Source of the DNA: Neopestalotiopsis rosae
Taxonomy: Eukaryota; Ascomycota; Sordariomycetes; Amphisphaeriales; Sporocadaceae
Direction: 5' to 3'
NCBI GenBank assembly: GCA_023078685.1
Contig: JALGAS010000010.1
Location: 434,001 to 498,000 of the forward strand
DNA length: 64,000 bases
The notes beneath the pieces are model-generated. The model did not search any database. It saw nothing but the letters and a program-made list of their open reading frames with translations, and was not told the origin of the DNA. Positions 45,128 to 56,030 of this stretch are shown in pieces; position 1 is the first letter of the stretch, and each line of letters opens with the position of its first letter. The translations under genes and the position numbers were made by a program.

Positions 45128-46478
45128 ATGGTCGCATTTTCAAAAGTTGCTATTGCTGCCTTTACCGGCCTGGTTGCAGCTCACCCTGGCGAGAAGCACG
45201 ATGCCCACCACCTGAAGCGTGAGATCGCTGCCCGCGACAACTACGCCCGTTTCGGTGCTCGCTCGCTTGCCAACTGCGCTGGCTCTACCCAGGCTCAGGC
45301 TCTCAAGGCCCGTTCGATTGAGCGTCGTGCCAAGAGGGTGGATAACCTGCGCCAGAAGCGCGGTATCACCGGTGGTAAGTCTAATATAGTGGCTTTGCGG
45401 TCCCCGTTATTCCCGCCTACACCACCCATAACCACGGGTTTCAAAACCATGCTAACCTGTTCCTCGTCCAGCTGCCCGCAAGGATAAGCGCACTCTTGCC
45501 GACCTCCAAGCTTGGGAAGCCATCAACCACAACCACACTGGTGAATACACCTACGATTCGTCCACTTCTCCCGAGGACATCTTTGGCGCCAACACCAGCT
45601 GCATTCTGGCTCCCGAGGTTACCGATGGCCCCTACTACGTCGAGGGCGAATACCTTCGTTCCAACGTCAAGGAGGACCTGTACTCGGAAGGAGTAGACAC
45701 CTACCTCGAGGTTCAGTACATTGACGTCACGACCTGCGAGCCCATTGAGAATGTAGCCGTCGACATCTGGAACGCCAACGCCACCGGCGTCTACAGCGGC
45801 ATCTACACCAGCGGCAACTACGCCGCCGACGGCCTCAACTCGACCTACCTCCGCGGCGTCCAGCTCACCGACGCCGAGGGCGTCGTGGCCTTTGAGACCA
45901 TCTTCCCGGGTCACTACGACGGCCGCGCCGTGCACACGCACCTGCTCGCCCACACCAACGCCTCGGTCCAGTGCAACGGCACCGTCTCGTCCTGGGACGC
46001 AAAGGTCGCCCACATTGGCCAGCTCTTCTGGGACGAGTCCCTGCGCGCCGAGGTCGAGGCCACCTACCCTTACACCGAGAACGAGCAGGCCCTGACCGTC
46101 AACGACGACGACATGTGGTCCATTATCCAGGCTGATGAGACATATGACCCTCTTCCTCAGTGAGTACTCCATTATACAAGCACTTCAATTGTTGAAAGTT
46201 TGACAAAATGGCTAACCCGTCCCCCCTCCAGGTACATCTACCTCGGCCCCTCGATCGAGGACGGTCTCTTTGCCTGGATCCAGATCGGTATCAACGGCTC
46301 TGCCGACTACACCGATGATGACTACTACGGCATTGCCGCCTACCTTACCGAGGATGGCGGTGTCTCCACTGGCTACACCGTCGGTGGCGGTGACGCTGGT
46401 GGTGATGCCGGTGGCAACGGTACTGCTCCTACCGGCACCTTTTCGGGTTCCATGCCCACCGGAACTGCCACTGCATAA
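45128..46478 (+). CDS. Secreted intradiol dioxygenase-like protein
   Basis: Exons are 45128-45374, 45472-46159 and 46232-46478 (393 residues). A signal peptide (about residues 1-18) is followed by a Lys/Arg-rich propeptide with KR and RQKR sites for Kex2-type cleavage. The intradiol fold follows: APEVTDGPYYVEGE, VDIWNANATGVYSG (first Tyr), FPGHYDGRAVHTHLLAH (second Tyr and the two His). The C-terminal tail is Gly/Asp- then Thr/Gly-rich. Such secreted dioxygenases act on extracellular catechols or lignin- and tannin-derived phenols. N-glycosylation sequons are present. It differs clearly from the cytosolic dioxygenase at 21232-22385. Strong third-position GC bias (many GCC/ACC codons) suggests high expression. 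Confidence 0.9.
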
Positions 46479-46920
46479 GGGCATTTGATATTTTGTTTCG
46501 ATTCAATCTTCATGTCGGACCTCATGGATGGAAAATGATCCATTTGTTTTATAAGCCAGTACAGACTTGCATGGTATTAGGACACGCGTAGAATCATTTG
46601 TTGGAGACGGCGCATTTAGTCAGATATCACTTAGAAGAACAAGATTTATATATTACTATATTCTAGACAATTTACGGAGGCGCGTTTCTTCTGCCTCATG
46701 CCAGGAATTTTAGTCGATCACGAAGTCACTGCATTTAATGTCTGCAGGACAGAAACCCACAATGAGGTGCTGCGGATCATGTTTCTATACTCTATTCACC
46801 AATTGTACCTTGTATCAAAATAGCGCTCATAATTGACATTGGTCTGTAATGACTATCTTAGAATGGCCACAATCCTTGTTTCAAAAGATTATAACATTGT
46901 GTATGTGGAGATCGATGTTT
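46479..46920. other. Intergenic, convergent 3' ends
   Basis: This 0.44 kb is AT-rich sequence between the stops of the secreted dioxygenase (+) and the FAD oxidase (-). I see no gene or motif. Confidence 0.4.
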
Positions 46921-48480
46921 CTAGGAGTAATTGCCTCCCTTGAAAGCACGATGACAAGGAAAAACCTCCTTCGGATCCCATTTTTCACGAATCTGTGAGA
47001 ATCTTGCGCGCGCAGAATCCGTCCAAACTTTGATCTAAAAGATATATGTAAGAATTCATTGAAATTTCTGCGCCAGTGCGAAACATACCTCGGATGATTG
47101 TACAGAGCTCAAACTTGGGTCAAAGTCAGCAATATACATGCCGCCAGAGACCAAGTCTGCCTCCTTGTACGAGGCTCTCATAGTCTCGAGAATACCAGAT
47201 CTGAGCGCTCTGTCTTTCCACCCACTAAATGTGGATATGTAGTATTGCTGCGGTAGGCTGAATACGGCATCATTTTCATCGGGGTCAAGAGTATCGGCCA
47301 TGTAGATGCAGCCGTAGGACGAACGCGTGGGAAGATTGCACATTGCAGGTTTGATACGTTCGATAAGCTAGCGCTCTTGAATTAGTTATCGAATCGGTAG
47401 TAAGCGATGACAACGCATCAAATAAATTCTTCGTCTTACCTCATGTTGAGGGATCTTGGGATCACTGAGAATACTGTTGATACCCCATTTTTGGTCCGGG
47501 CTTTGCGGGTTCATGCGATGCTGAAGCTCAAAGAACTCATCCCAGTGCAGTAGCGAGGTAGGTTTAGCTTCAACGAGGCATTCCTTGATCTTGTCTGGAA
47601 GCTGATCCCAGGCGCTCAAAAGGGTTTCCGCCTCGACCAAGCGGTCCGCATAGGCCGAGAGATGGATCGAAAGCAGTAGCTTTGAGCCGTCGGGAATCTG
47701 CTCGTCTGACGACTGATCATCGAACAACTGGGGATACAAAGTGCAGACGGCAGTCTCGGTAAAGCATCGCGGTGTGGCCTTATTGCGGTCAAATGCGAAT
47801 TCCAGCAAACTTTCAAATCGATCTCGCACTTCGAATAAGAACGAACGGCCAAAGAGATTTCTCTTGGGGATCGTGCGGCTCCAGAAGCGAGTGACCACCC
47901 CGAAAAAGGCTTGACCGCCACCACGGGCAGCCCAGAAGAGATCAGGATTCTGGGTACGACTAGCCTCGAGGACTCTTCCGTCCGGAACAACAATCTCCAT
48001 CTTTACAATCCATTCCGTGACCGTCGCACCCCAGCCTCTCATGAAGAACCCCTGCCCACCTGCGAGGCAGAAGCCGCCCAGGGCAACGTCCGGAGCATGG
48101 CCAAATGGGAAGAAGCGACCCACGCGGTCGAGCGCTTTGCATGCCTCCTGGACTCGTACTCCTGGCCCAAAGCACACCTCGTGCGTCTGAGTATCGTAGG
48201 TGAGTTCACGATTCACGGCGGCCACATCGATCAGAATGCCGTTGTGCACCAGCGACGGTTTGGAAGGCAAGTGGCCGCCTGATCGCACGCCGACCTGAAC
48301 TTTGAGCTCCTGCGCCCGTTTCAGAGCTTTCGTGACATCATCTACACATTTCGCAATGTGGATCTCCGTAGGAAAGCGGTCCGTCTGCTCTTGATTGAAA
48401 TATTGCTTCAGACTATCATCGTAGGCCGTCGAGTCGCGGTAGAGAACCACTGCCGGATCGATAGTGTCTGATTGGCCCAT
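46921..48480 (-). CDS. FAD-linked oxidase, berberine-bridge-enzyme (BBE/PCMH) type
   Basis: Exons on - are 48480-47440, 47367-47089 and 47034-46921 (477 residues), all in phase. The FAD domain contains RSGGH, whose His is the flavin-linking position of the family, then GPGVRVQEAC and the PDVALGGFCLAGGQGF loop. The last exon carries the BBE C-terminal motif (VWTDSARARFSQIREKWDP, ending KGGNYS). No signal peptide is visible, so it is probably cytosolic, unlike many secreted BBE proteins. These enzymes oxidise alcohols, phenols or sugars using O2. The exact element TGTGGGGTA is at 48734-48742 upstream. Confidence 0.87.
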
Positions 48481-48878
48481 GATTAATAAAGCAGGAGGCA
48501 GTTTGAATTATGACAGACAAATACGGGATGAATGTATTGTAGATAAGCTAAGACGTTCTGGAAAGAAGAGGGAAACAACGCTCCAGGGAATGGAATACTA
48601 TTTGTTCTGCTGCATGGTACAGCTATGTAACGTCCTAGTCGCATGGTTTCCGTTGCGGTGTGGCGAGACATGGGGTACTTCATTGTCTATAGTCTCGGTC
48701 TCAATTCAACCCCATACTATATGCACGACATGATGTGGGGTAAAGCGGTGACTAAACCTAGGTTTCTACTGCGGAATTGCTTCAATTACGCCTTTGGGTC
48801 CCATGGCTCATGTTCACATTTTGGGTGTAAAATTTCGAGGCTGAAGCAAGTCAGGGCCATGGTGGCGGTGCATTGCCT
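48481..48878. promoter_or_regulatory. Promoter of the BBE-type oxidase
   Basis: TGGGGTA lies at 48671-48677 and TGTGGGGTA at 48734-48742. No gene is supported. Confidence 0.45.
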
Positions 48879-50693
48879 TCAATTGAGCAGACTAATACGG
48901 CCTGCTGCCAGACTCTTGAATACAGGGTCTAATGATGACTTGTCCATACGGTCAAGGATTTCAACCTGTTCCATCCTTCGCCGGAGGCTCACTCCTTCTC
49001 GAGCCAATGTACCGGAAGTACCGTACGGGCCAAAAGCGTAGTCATACGTTTCAGGGTGCCATAGTGACTCGGCATTGAGAAATTGAAGCCATTTGTACCG
49101 CATTTCTTGCCCTGTCCGTTTGGCCCCAGGATTCGTGTTCATAACGAACCCATCGAACAGTAATAAGAGATCCACGGCATGATGTGCACCAGAAGAAGGC
49201 TGCCACGGATTGGTCTCGTCGACTAGATAGCGGTAGACTGATTTGTTCGAGTTCTGCCAAAGCCGTTGCAGGCGATATATGGGGAGAACGAATTTGTAGT
49301 CATTGATGAAATCGAGTGCTCCGAACCGGCAGGATGCGGACCGCCCGGGGTGGATATGATAGAGATCTCTGAGCCGTACGCTGTCTTCACCCCCTAGGTC
49401 AAACGCAGCAATGATATCTCGGTCGTCCAGATCATGAATTCCCGCTTGCCATATGGCGGACTGCACCAATGTCAGCGTATTGAATCGCCGACACCAAACG
49501 CAACTCACCTCTTTCTGCACATCACTCAAGAGTAAAGACTGTCCTTCGCCAAGTGCCTCCTCCCAATTTGCGAAAGTCGAATCGTCCTCGAGGAAAAAAG
49601 ACTGTACTTCAGAAAGCTCTATAGCACGGACGAGCTGAGTCACTGTTGCAGAACTCAAGTTCGCGCCAGGATCGAGTGTCTTCAGCTTTTCCAGAATCAA
49701 CTGTCGCAATGCTGTCACATTCTGAGCAGGCTGAGGTGGTGAAAGATGCAATGACCCTGACAACAAGGCAAACTGTTGTAAACGGGCACCTGTGACCATG
49801 TGGGCATGACAGTACACAGCTCCGGCACTTTCACCTGCCAATGTAACTTTATCCTAACATGCCGCGCCCAATTCAGCATTCCAATTTTTATTCGCGTTGA
49901 CAACAACCTGGTGCATGAATAAGTACTCACGGGATCTCCGCCAAAATCAGCTATGTGCCGCTGAACCCACTTCAATGCTGACGACTGGTCTTGCAGTGCG
50001 AGGTTCTTTTCGCCATTGCCATCTCCCAAGGCGAAAATGTTTAATCTGTATTGCACAGTGACACAGATGACCGGTTTCCCCGCGGTCACCGAGTCCTCCA
50101 CAAGTCTTGTCATGTCTTTTTTTCCACGATCGCAGTCAGAACACACTCCAGTGGGGGACTCGCGCTCTCAATCAGACATACCGCATACACCAGATGCACT
50201 GCTGCCAAATGTTACTGCTTGCGAGCCGCCTGGGACTTCTATTAGCAGATATCGAGACAGACGCAGTTTTGCATTTGCTTACCATGAATCCAGACCAGGA
50301 CGGGCAACCCATTGCCATCATGGGGATTCTCGGGTACGAATACATCAAGGTTGGTGCATCGAAATTCATCTTCAAGTTCAGGCGGAGGCGATTGTGACGG
50401 TGGGATGCGCAATAGACATCCAACGTCTAGCTGAAGTTGAGGGCATCGTGGACTAGACAAGTCATGATGAGTGCACGTTTTCATTTTCCGCGCAAGCGCG
50501 CTTTGAAAAAAACGAGGCCGTACCCGAATTTGGTGCAGTCGAGGCTTTTCGGGTAAGTCTGTATTGGTTCGCACCGAGCAAAGCGCCGCGGAATCGTGCC
50601 GTAGGGTATCCCACGGAACACCGTCACCGAGGGCGACTGTTCTACCCCACTGAGGCTGCTGTTCAGAGTGGTGTGGTAGTGGGAAGCCGACAT
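48879..50693 (-). CDS. Type-B carboxylesterase (copy 1)
   Basis: Exons on - are 50693-50524, 50452-50283, 50229-50182, 50115-49931, 49853-49509 and 49460-48879 (499 residues, usual family length). Features are the VFRGIPYG start block, PVLVWIHGG oxyanion hole split by an intron, an YRLNIFALG block, and the nucleophile elbow GESAGAV. The later Asp/Glu and His regions are in the last exon (QPSSGAHHAVDLLLLF supplies a likely catalytic His). No signal peptide is seen, so it probably works in the cytosol. The likely role is hydrolysis of an ester-linked aromatic. It shares the divergent promoter with the homogentisate-dioxygenase-like gene. Confidence 0.86.
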
Positions 50694-51151
50694 TGCGTAC
50701 AATGACCAGGAAATATTGAAATGCTGGGCAGTTTCTCGCGGCTTACCGGTATATCACAAATCCTCAAAAGGAACCATGAGACCCCATGTTTGTGGGTAAT
50801 ATATGCTGATTAAGTTCTTGTTAAGTATGGCTCGGTATGCTTGATAAGTTCTTGCTAAGGTTATTTTTGAAACCGGCCCCCCTCCCCCCACATAGCATCT
50901 GCCGTAGTTTTGCGGGTAAATCGAAGCGAACGAGCATTCTGTAGCCGTGGTTGGCGTATGGTGGGGTGTTGTCAAGACGCTAACATCGCGGGGATAGAGG
51001 CGCAGTGGCACGGGGAGTTTGACGGCTGACGGCTCTCGACATGGCCATTGAAGAGATATATGAATCCGAAGTTGCCGTGAATTTCTCTCGCATTTGACTG
51101 TTCATTGGAACCAGACAAGTATCCGTCACAAGGCATAGCAAGTAGTCCACA
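50694..51151. promoter_or_regulatory. Divergent promoter between carboxylesterase 1 and the homogentisate-dioxygenase-like gene
   Basis: TCCCCCCACA lies at about 50883-50892 and GTGGGGTG at 50961-50968. No other feature is seen. Confidence 0.45.
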
Positions 51152-52655
51152 ATGTCTTCACAGGACTTTCAAAATATATTCCACTGGGCTTCTACGCAAA
51201 AGGATGGAAGCATCCCATCCTTTGCCACACGCCCAAATGACCCATACAAGTATCAGCCCGGCTTCAACAACAACTTCGAATCCGAGGCAATCCCGGGCAC
51301 AATTCCTCGCGGCCAGAACAGTCCCAGATCGATTCGATTTGGCCTGTATGCTGAACAGATGACGGCGTCTGCATTCGTCGCGCCTCGTCACCTCAATAAA
51401 AAGGCCTGGCTGTACCGCTCCCGGCCGGCTGTGGCGCACCAAGGTTTTGTGAGTTCAAGAGTCGAAACCATCTCTAGTAGTTCATAGCTAACTCGAACAA
51501 ATCACACAGACTGAATTGCCAGACAATGCCGACACAGAATCAAGTTTTCTTCCATTGAACTCTCGTGTCCATATCTCGCCGACCCAATTGGCGTGGAAGC
51601 CATTTGAGATCCCATCTGGCCAAGACGTGGATTTCGTAGACGGCCTTAAAACTATTGCCGGCTCCGGAGATCCCACGCTGCGTGAAGGCCTGGCAACTCA
51701 CGTTTTTCTCTGCAACAAGAGCATGACCAAGCGAGCCTTTGTCAATTCCGACGGTGACTTTCTCATTGTGCCTCAGCAGGGTGCCCTCGACATCCAGACC
51801 GAGTTTGGTTTTCTGTACGTGCAGCCGGGCGAGATCTGCGTCATCCAGCGCGGACAACGATTTCGCGTCAGCGTCGAGGGTCCGACCCGAGGCTACATCC
51901 TCGAGGTCTGGGGCTCCTGCTTTGATCTGCCCGAGCTCGGCCCCCTCGGCGCAAACGGCCTCGCCAATGCCCGCGACTTTTTGCATCCCGTTGCCGCCTA
52001 CGAGGTGACCAAGGACGACCCTTGGAACATCGTCTACAAGCTGGGAGGCAAGTTCTTTAACAGCACCCAGCGGCACTGCCCCTTTGACGTGATTGCGTGG
52101 CACGGCAACTACGTCCCCTACAAGTACGACCTCACAAAGTTTGTCAATGTCGGCTCCATCTCCGTCGACCACATTGACCCGTCCATCTTTTGCGTGCTGA
52201 CGGCCCGGTCGCGCGACCCCGCCGCGCCCCTGGCCGACTTCCTCATCTTCTCCCCGCGCTGGGACGTCGCGTCGCACACGTACCGCCCGCCCTACTACCA
52301 CCGCAACTGCGCCTCGGAGCTCATGGGCCTCATCTACGGCGACTACGGCGGCCGCTCGGATGACTTCCAGCCGGGCAGCGTCTCCTTCGAGTGCGGCTTC
52401 GTCCCGCACGGCGTGGCCTATGAGCAGTTTGCCGAGGCCTCCAAGGCGGACCCGCCCGTGATGCAAATCTCCCCCGCGTCCATTGCCTTCATGTTTGAGA
52501 GCAGTCGTGCCTTTACCATTACAGATTATGCCTGGAACAGCGACAGGAAACATGAGCATGACCCCAAAATGTGGGATGACTTGGTTGATAACTTTTCAAA
52601 CCACAAGATTGAAGTGGACGAGATCCTGGCTAAACTTGGTAAGGGCAGCGCTTGA
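51152..52655 (+). CDS. Homogentisate-1,2-dioxygenase-like enzyme
   Basis: Exons are 51152-51448 and 51510-52655 (480 residues; typical family about 440-450). The cupin fold shows the family blocks WHGNYVPYKYDL, VDHIDPSIF.VLTA and RPPYYHRNCASELMGLIYG. The three Fe(II) ligands are kept: His of YYHRN, Glu of SELMG and His of VPHG. Where true homogentisate dioxygenases have PHGPD, this protein has PHGVA, and the sequence around it (GFVPHGVAYEQF) is diverged. No maleylacetoacetate isomerase or fumarylacetoacetase is in the window. So it may cleave another 1,4-diol (a substituted gentisate or hydroquinone) and not homogentisate. The downstream SDR and alpha/beta hydrolase could process its product. 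Confidence 0.87.
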
Positions 52656-53062
52656 AATGCCATCACACAACTCGACACTCCAGTCCGGGAGGATAACAGT
52701 GTGCTGGATCGACATGATGCAACGAATTGAATCCCATAGGGAATAGAAACGAATTTGTGTTCTAGAATAGTGTGATCTGGAATTTTTCTTATAATCAATT
52801 AAGCTCAACGTTGAATACCCATGCATGTGCTTACACAACTGACTGACTCGGTATTTGTATACCTCGCTGTACGAAGTTAAACATCCCCCCACTCTACCGA
52901 TTTTGGTAGGTTCCCCCACTACCTAGGTTAGAAGTATTCAGTTGTCCCAAGTCGCTGAGTACACTTGAATTTCATATAAAGCTCCGGGACCCGTCGAGTT
53001 TCTCATGATTTGCGCACGAGTGGAGGACATTGAGCGTTATAGACAAGAAAATTTATACCAAG
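52656..53062. promoter_or_regulatory. Promoter of the SDR gene
   Basis: ATCCCCCCACT lies near 52883-52893 and TTCCCCCACT at 52911-52920, about 145-180 bp upstream of the SDR start. No gene is seen. Confidence 0.4.
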
Positions 53063-54192
53063 ATGACGACCTACGTTTTCCATGACGATGAGTTGGAATC
53101 TTTGAGGGACAAGTCTGTTGTTGTGATCGGATGCGCAACAGGGATCGGCCGTTCTACCAGTCTTATAGCTCACAGTACGTTGAGAGTTCCCTATATCGTC
53201 ATGGAGAGACTCTGACATTTCATCGACAGAATACGGAGCCAAGCTCGCCCTGGGAGATTGGAATGAGGAATTGGGGGGCGAATTGGCCGCGGAGCTAGGA
53301 GAGTGAGTGCTGACAATAGTCATCTACACCAGCCTGAATTGACTTGAGATGCACGATGCTCTAGGCAAGTTCTGTTCCGCAAGTGCGACGTTTCTGTTTG
53401 GACGGATGTTGTTGCACTGTTTGAAGATGCTTGGGAGCGTTTTGGCCGCATTGATGCAGTGGTGTCGAACGCTGGTGTCAACAATGAGGATTTCCTAACC
53501 TCCGTCATTGACCCTTCTACGGGTCTTTTGTCGCCGCCGGACCTCAAGCCGCTCGAGATCAATCTGACCGGTAAGTCGAACAATGAATGTTTTTCGGGTT
53601 CAAAGGCAAAGATCGCCGTCTGACACAAATTCTTGTAGGAATGATCTATGCTGTCAAATGCGCCGTGCATTATTTTGCCAGGCAACCCGACACGCGGTGC
53701 CAGATCATCATGACTGGGTCGGCGGCATCATTTTTGGATACACCGCCGCTGTATTTGTACTGCACAGCCAAGGCAGGTCTTCTTGGGCTTATGCGCGGCC
53801 TAAGAAGTCAATTGATCAAGAAGAACATTACAATCAACCTCGTTTGTCCGTGGCTGACAGGTGGGTAATCATATTTACCGGTTCTTGTTAATGCGACTCG
53901 GTATGGCTTCAAATTCTTGCTAATTTACACTTTCTTCTTGCCAGTCACACCCATGCTGCTGCCCGAGATGGTGTCCGTCTGGGATGGGCTACCCTCAAAT
54001 GAGCCCGAGGGCGTTGCGCGTGCGCTACTGTTGCCCATCTGCCGACCGGAAATCAATGGCAAGGCCTTCTTCGTTGCCGGAGATGAGATTGTCGACTTTG
54101 AGGACACTCTGGTGGCCGCGCAAGATCAATGGATGGGGGAGCAACTCAGTCGCAATATCAATGAGGGGCAGCGAAGGTTGCTCAGCGAATGA
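53063..54192 (+). CDS. Short-chain dehydrogenase/reductase
   Basis: Exons are 53063-53174, 53230-53302, 53365-53570, 53639-53860 and 53945-54192 (286 residues). The cofactor loop is GCATGIGRS, the NNAG-like motif is SNAGVNNED, and the active site is Ser of MTGSAAS with YCTAK. Acidic Asp in LGDWN at the end of beta-2 suggests NAD(H) preference. It is a classical cytosolic SDR. Lying directly downstream of the homogentisate-dioxygenase-like gene, it may oxidise a dihydrodiol or reduce a ring-cleavage ketone; this is inference. Confidence 0.88.
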
Positions 54193-54839
54193 GCCGCTGC
54201 AGAAAGCAGTCTTGTCAGCTCCCAGTCAAGCGCTGGGAAGCCTTCAAGATACCCGACGGCCAGCTAATACACCACCATAACCAATGTTCCAACATGTGTT
54301 TAACCCGCGTCATAAGATCATACACCCTTTGCACTCCTCCGCGTCGATGAATTAAATGGCTCCATCGCATGTCTTCCAATTGTTCTTCATTGCTACCCCA
54401 CATGCCAGGTACCGGTTGCTGGTTCATACCCACCGGAAGATACCCCACGATGTGCCTCACCTGCCCCCGCCAATCGCCAAGACCACATATTACCCCACGA
54501 ACTGTTACCCCCCATTGGCGATTCCAGCTGTACCGCAAGTTGGAAATTTCTTGAGCCTGCAGTACCGGGGGCCGAGGTCAAGACCCAAGGGCTTGAGGGT
54601 ATGGTTTGTATCGCTGTTCAATCGCCATACCTTTTGGAGAGTACGTAGGTGTGCAATTATTGTGGTGTACGTTGAAAGCTCAGCCGTAGTCTGGTCGGTT
54701 CTTAGTATCACAGATCTTGGAAAGATCAGTCATGATTGAGTACGTTGAGATAGTCCAAGCCACGGCCCCAGCGACCGTAGAACAATAGGTGCGAAATATC
54801 ACAAAAGTCGCTATGGCTTCTTTGTCCCTATGTTCTGGC
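54193..54839. promoter_or_regulatory. Cluster of motif copies between convergent genes
   Basis: TACCCCACA (54394-54402), TACCCCACG (54441-54449 and 54491-54499) and TACCCCCCA (54505-54513) occur within 120 bp. They lie between the 3' ends of the SDR (+) and the alpha/beta hydrolase (-), where no promoter is expected. Frames at 54356-54739 show no domain. Either an unseen transcript starts here or the sites act at a distance. Confidence 0.5.
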
Positions 54840-55706
54840 TCATGCTTTCCTCATTTGCAACGAATTATAAAATTCCAGAACCAGCTCCTGGCATTCTTTG
54901 CTTCCAGTGACAAAAATCTCATGGCCCGGCGCATCAATGACCTGCACCTGTGCCCCGCGCACCTGCTCGCCCACCTGGAGCATGGACTCCACGCTTATGA
55001 CGGCGCTATTCTTGGGCGCCAGTATGAGCATCGGCACGCTAATCTTTGGCAGAAATGGCCGCGCATCAAGGCTCGACAGGAACTCTGCATAGCCAGCCAA
55101 GCCCTCTGGGTGCGATTCTGCCACTCGGTCTATCCACCACAGCGTGTAGGCCGCGTCTGTCGAGGCCATTGTCCCGGGCAACTTGACCAGGGCCTCTGCC
55201 CAGCCGCGCGACCCCAATTGGCGACAGGCAGTCGGCCAGTCGCTGCAGCCAAAAGCAAACGTCTTTAGGGCTGGCGGAGGGAGGTGAGTCGGCGACGAGC
55301 AGATGGTCAGCGACAGCAGCCGGTCAGGGTAGAGAGCCGCCAGCGCTTCGCCGAGCATACCGCTGGTCGATTCACCTATGAAATGTACCTTTTCAATGCC
55401 GAGCTGGTCCAAAGTATCGACAATTTCTCCAACGACTGTCTGCAGCATATAGTCGTAGCGTGCTGACGCCGCGGGATAAGACGAGTGCCCATGCCCACGC
55501 AAATCCCGCCGGATGACCCGAAAGTGTCGGGCAAGGGCCGGGACCCAGTGGTACCAGTGCTCCACGGTGCGGCAGAAACCGTGCTGTATGAGGATCGTAT
55601 CATGAGCCTTCCAGGGATCAGCAAAGTCGTCCGAAATGTAGTGTGACTTTTGCCCGTTGGCATGCTCCACGAATGTGCGCCCGTTCTCGTCCCGGATCAA
55701 TGGCAT
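54840..55706 (-). CDS. Alpha/beta hydrolase (enol-lactonase / ring-cleavage-product hydrolase type)
   Basis: This single exon of 288 residues carries the oxyanion-hole segment LIQHGF, the GHGHS loop, the nucleophile elbow GESTSG, the acid in the LAPKNSAVI region, and the catalytic His in PGHEIFV. It resembles 3-oxoadipate enol-lactonase and meta-cleavage-product hydrolases in layout. No signal peptide. It follows the SDR in a convergent pair and shares a motif-bearing divergent promoter with carboxylesterase 2. It probably hydrolyses an ester, lactone or C-C bond of a ring-cleavage product. Confidence 0.87.
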   Translation of the reverse strand: MPLIRDENGRTFVEHANGQKSHYISDDFADPWKAHDTILIQHGFCRTVEHWYHWVPALARHFRVIRRDLRGHGHSSYPAASARYDYMLQTVVGEIVDTLDQLGIEKVHFIGESTSGMLGEALAALYPDRLLSLTICSSPTHLPPPALKTFAFGCSDWPTACRQLGSRGWAEALVKLPGTMASTDAAYTLWWIDRVAESHPEGLAGYAEFLSSLDARPFLPKISVPMLILAPKNSAVISVESMLQVGEQVRGAQVQVIDAPGHEIFVTGSKECQELVLEFYNSLQMRKA

Positions 55707-56030
55707 GATTGCTTTTGCATCGCTAGCTTACAGGACGTAACCAGTCATCCGAATATTGCAACCAAAAGAGTGTACAATAGAAGCTTATATGCCATACCAT
55801 ATGCCTGCGATACGGAAGTGCCATTGAGATACTGCCCACACAGATTTGGGGTAGATGGCGACCGTTAGTGGGTAAACCAGGGTCGTGGGGTGGTAATGCG
55901 CTGTAATCTGCCTAAAGATTGAGGGCCCCCCACACTGGGGACTGGGACAGGTTATAAGCAGTCCGATTCAAACGAGGAATTGCTTACCCAGCTAAACCTA
56001 AATACTTGCTTCGAACCTCGAATAGCAAAG
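55707..56030. promoter_or_regulatory. Divergent promoter between the alpha/beta hydrolase and carboxylesterase 2
   Basis: TGGGGTA is at 55847-55853, CGTGGGGTGG at about 55884, and CCCCCCACA at about 55925-55933. This is the last promoter in the window with the element, so it marks the right edge of the co-regulated block. Confidence 0.5.

Noticed and set aside
45441..46172. 243-codon - frame with long Val/Gly/Leu runs
   Set aside because: Antisense shadow of the GC-biased secreted dioxygenase exon.
51540..52559. 339-codon - frame
   Set aside because: Antisense shadow of the homogentisate-dioxygenase-like exon, caused by strong third-position GC bias.
3423..55853. Explaining all CCCCAC elements as CreA (SYGGRG) sites
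   Set aside because: GTGGGG does fit SYGGRG, and carbon repression may also act here. But CreA needs no flanking TA/CA, while the extended 9-mer recurs far above expectation and stops at the cluster edges. Kept as a secondary possibility only.
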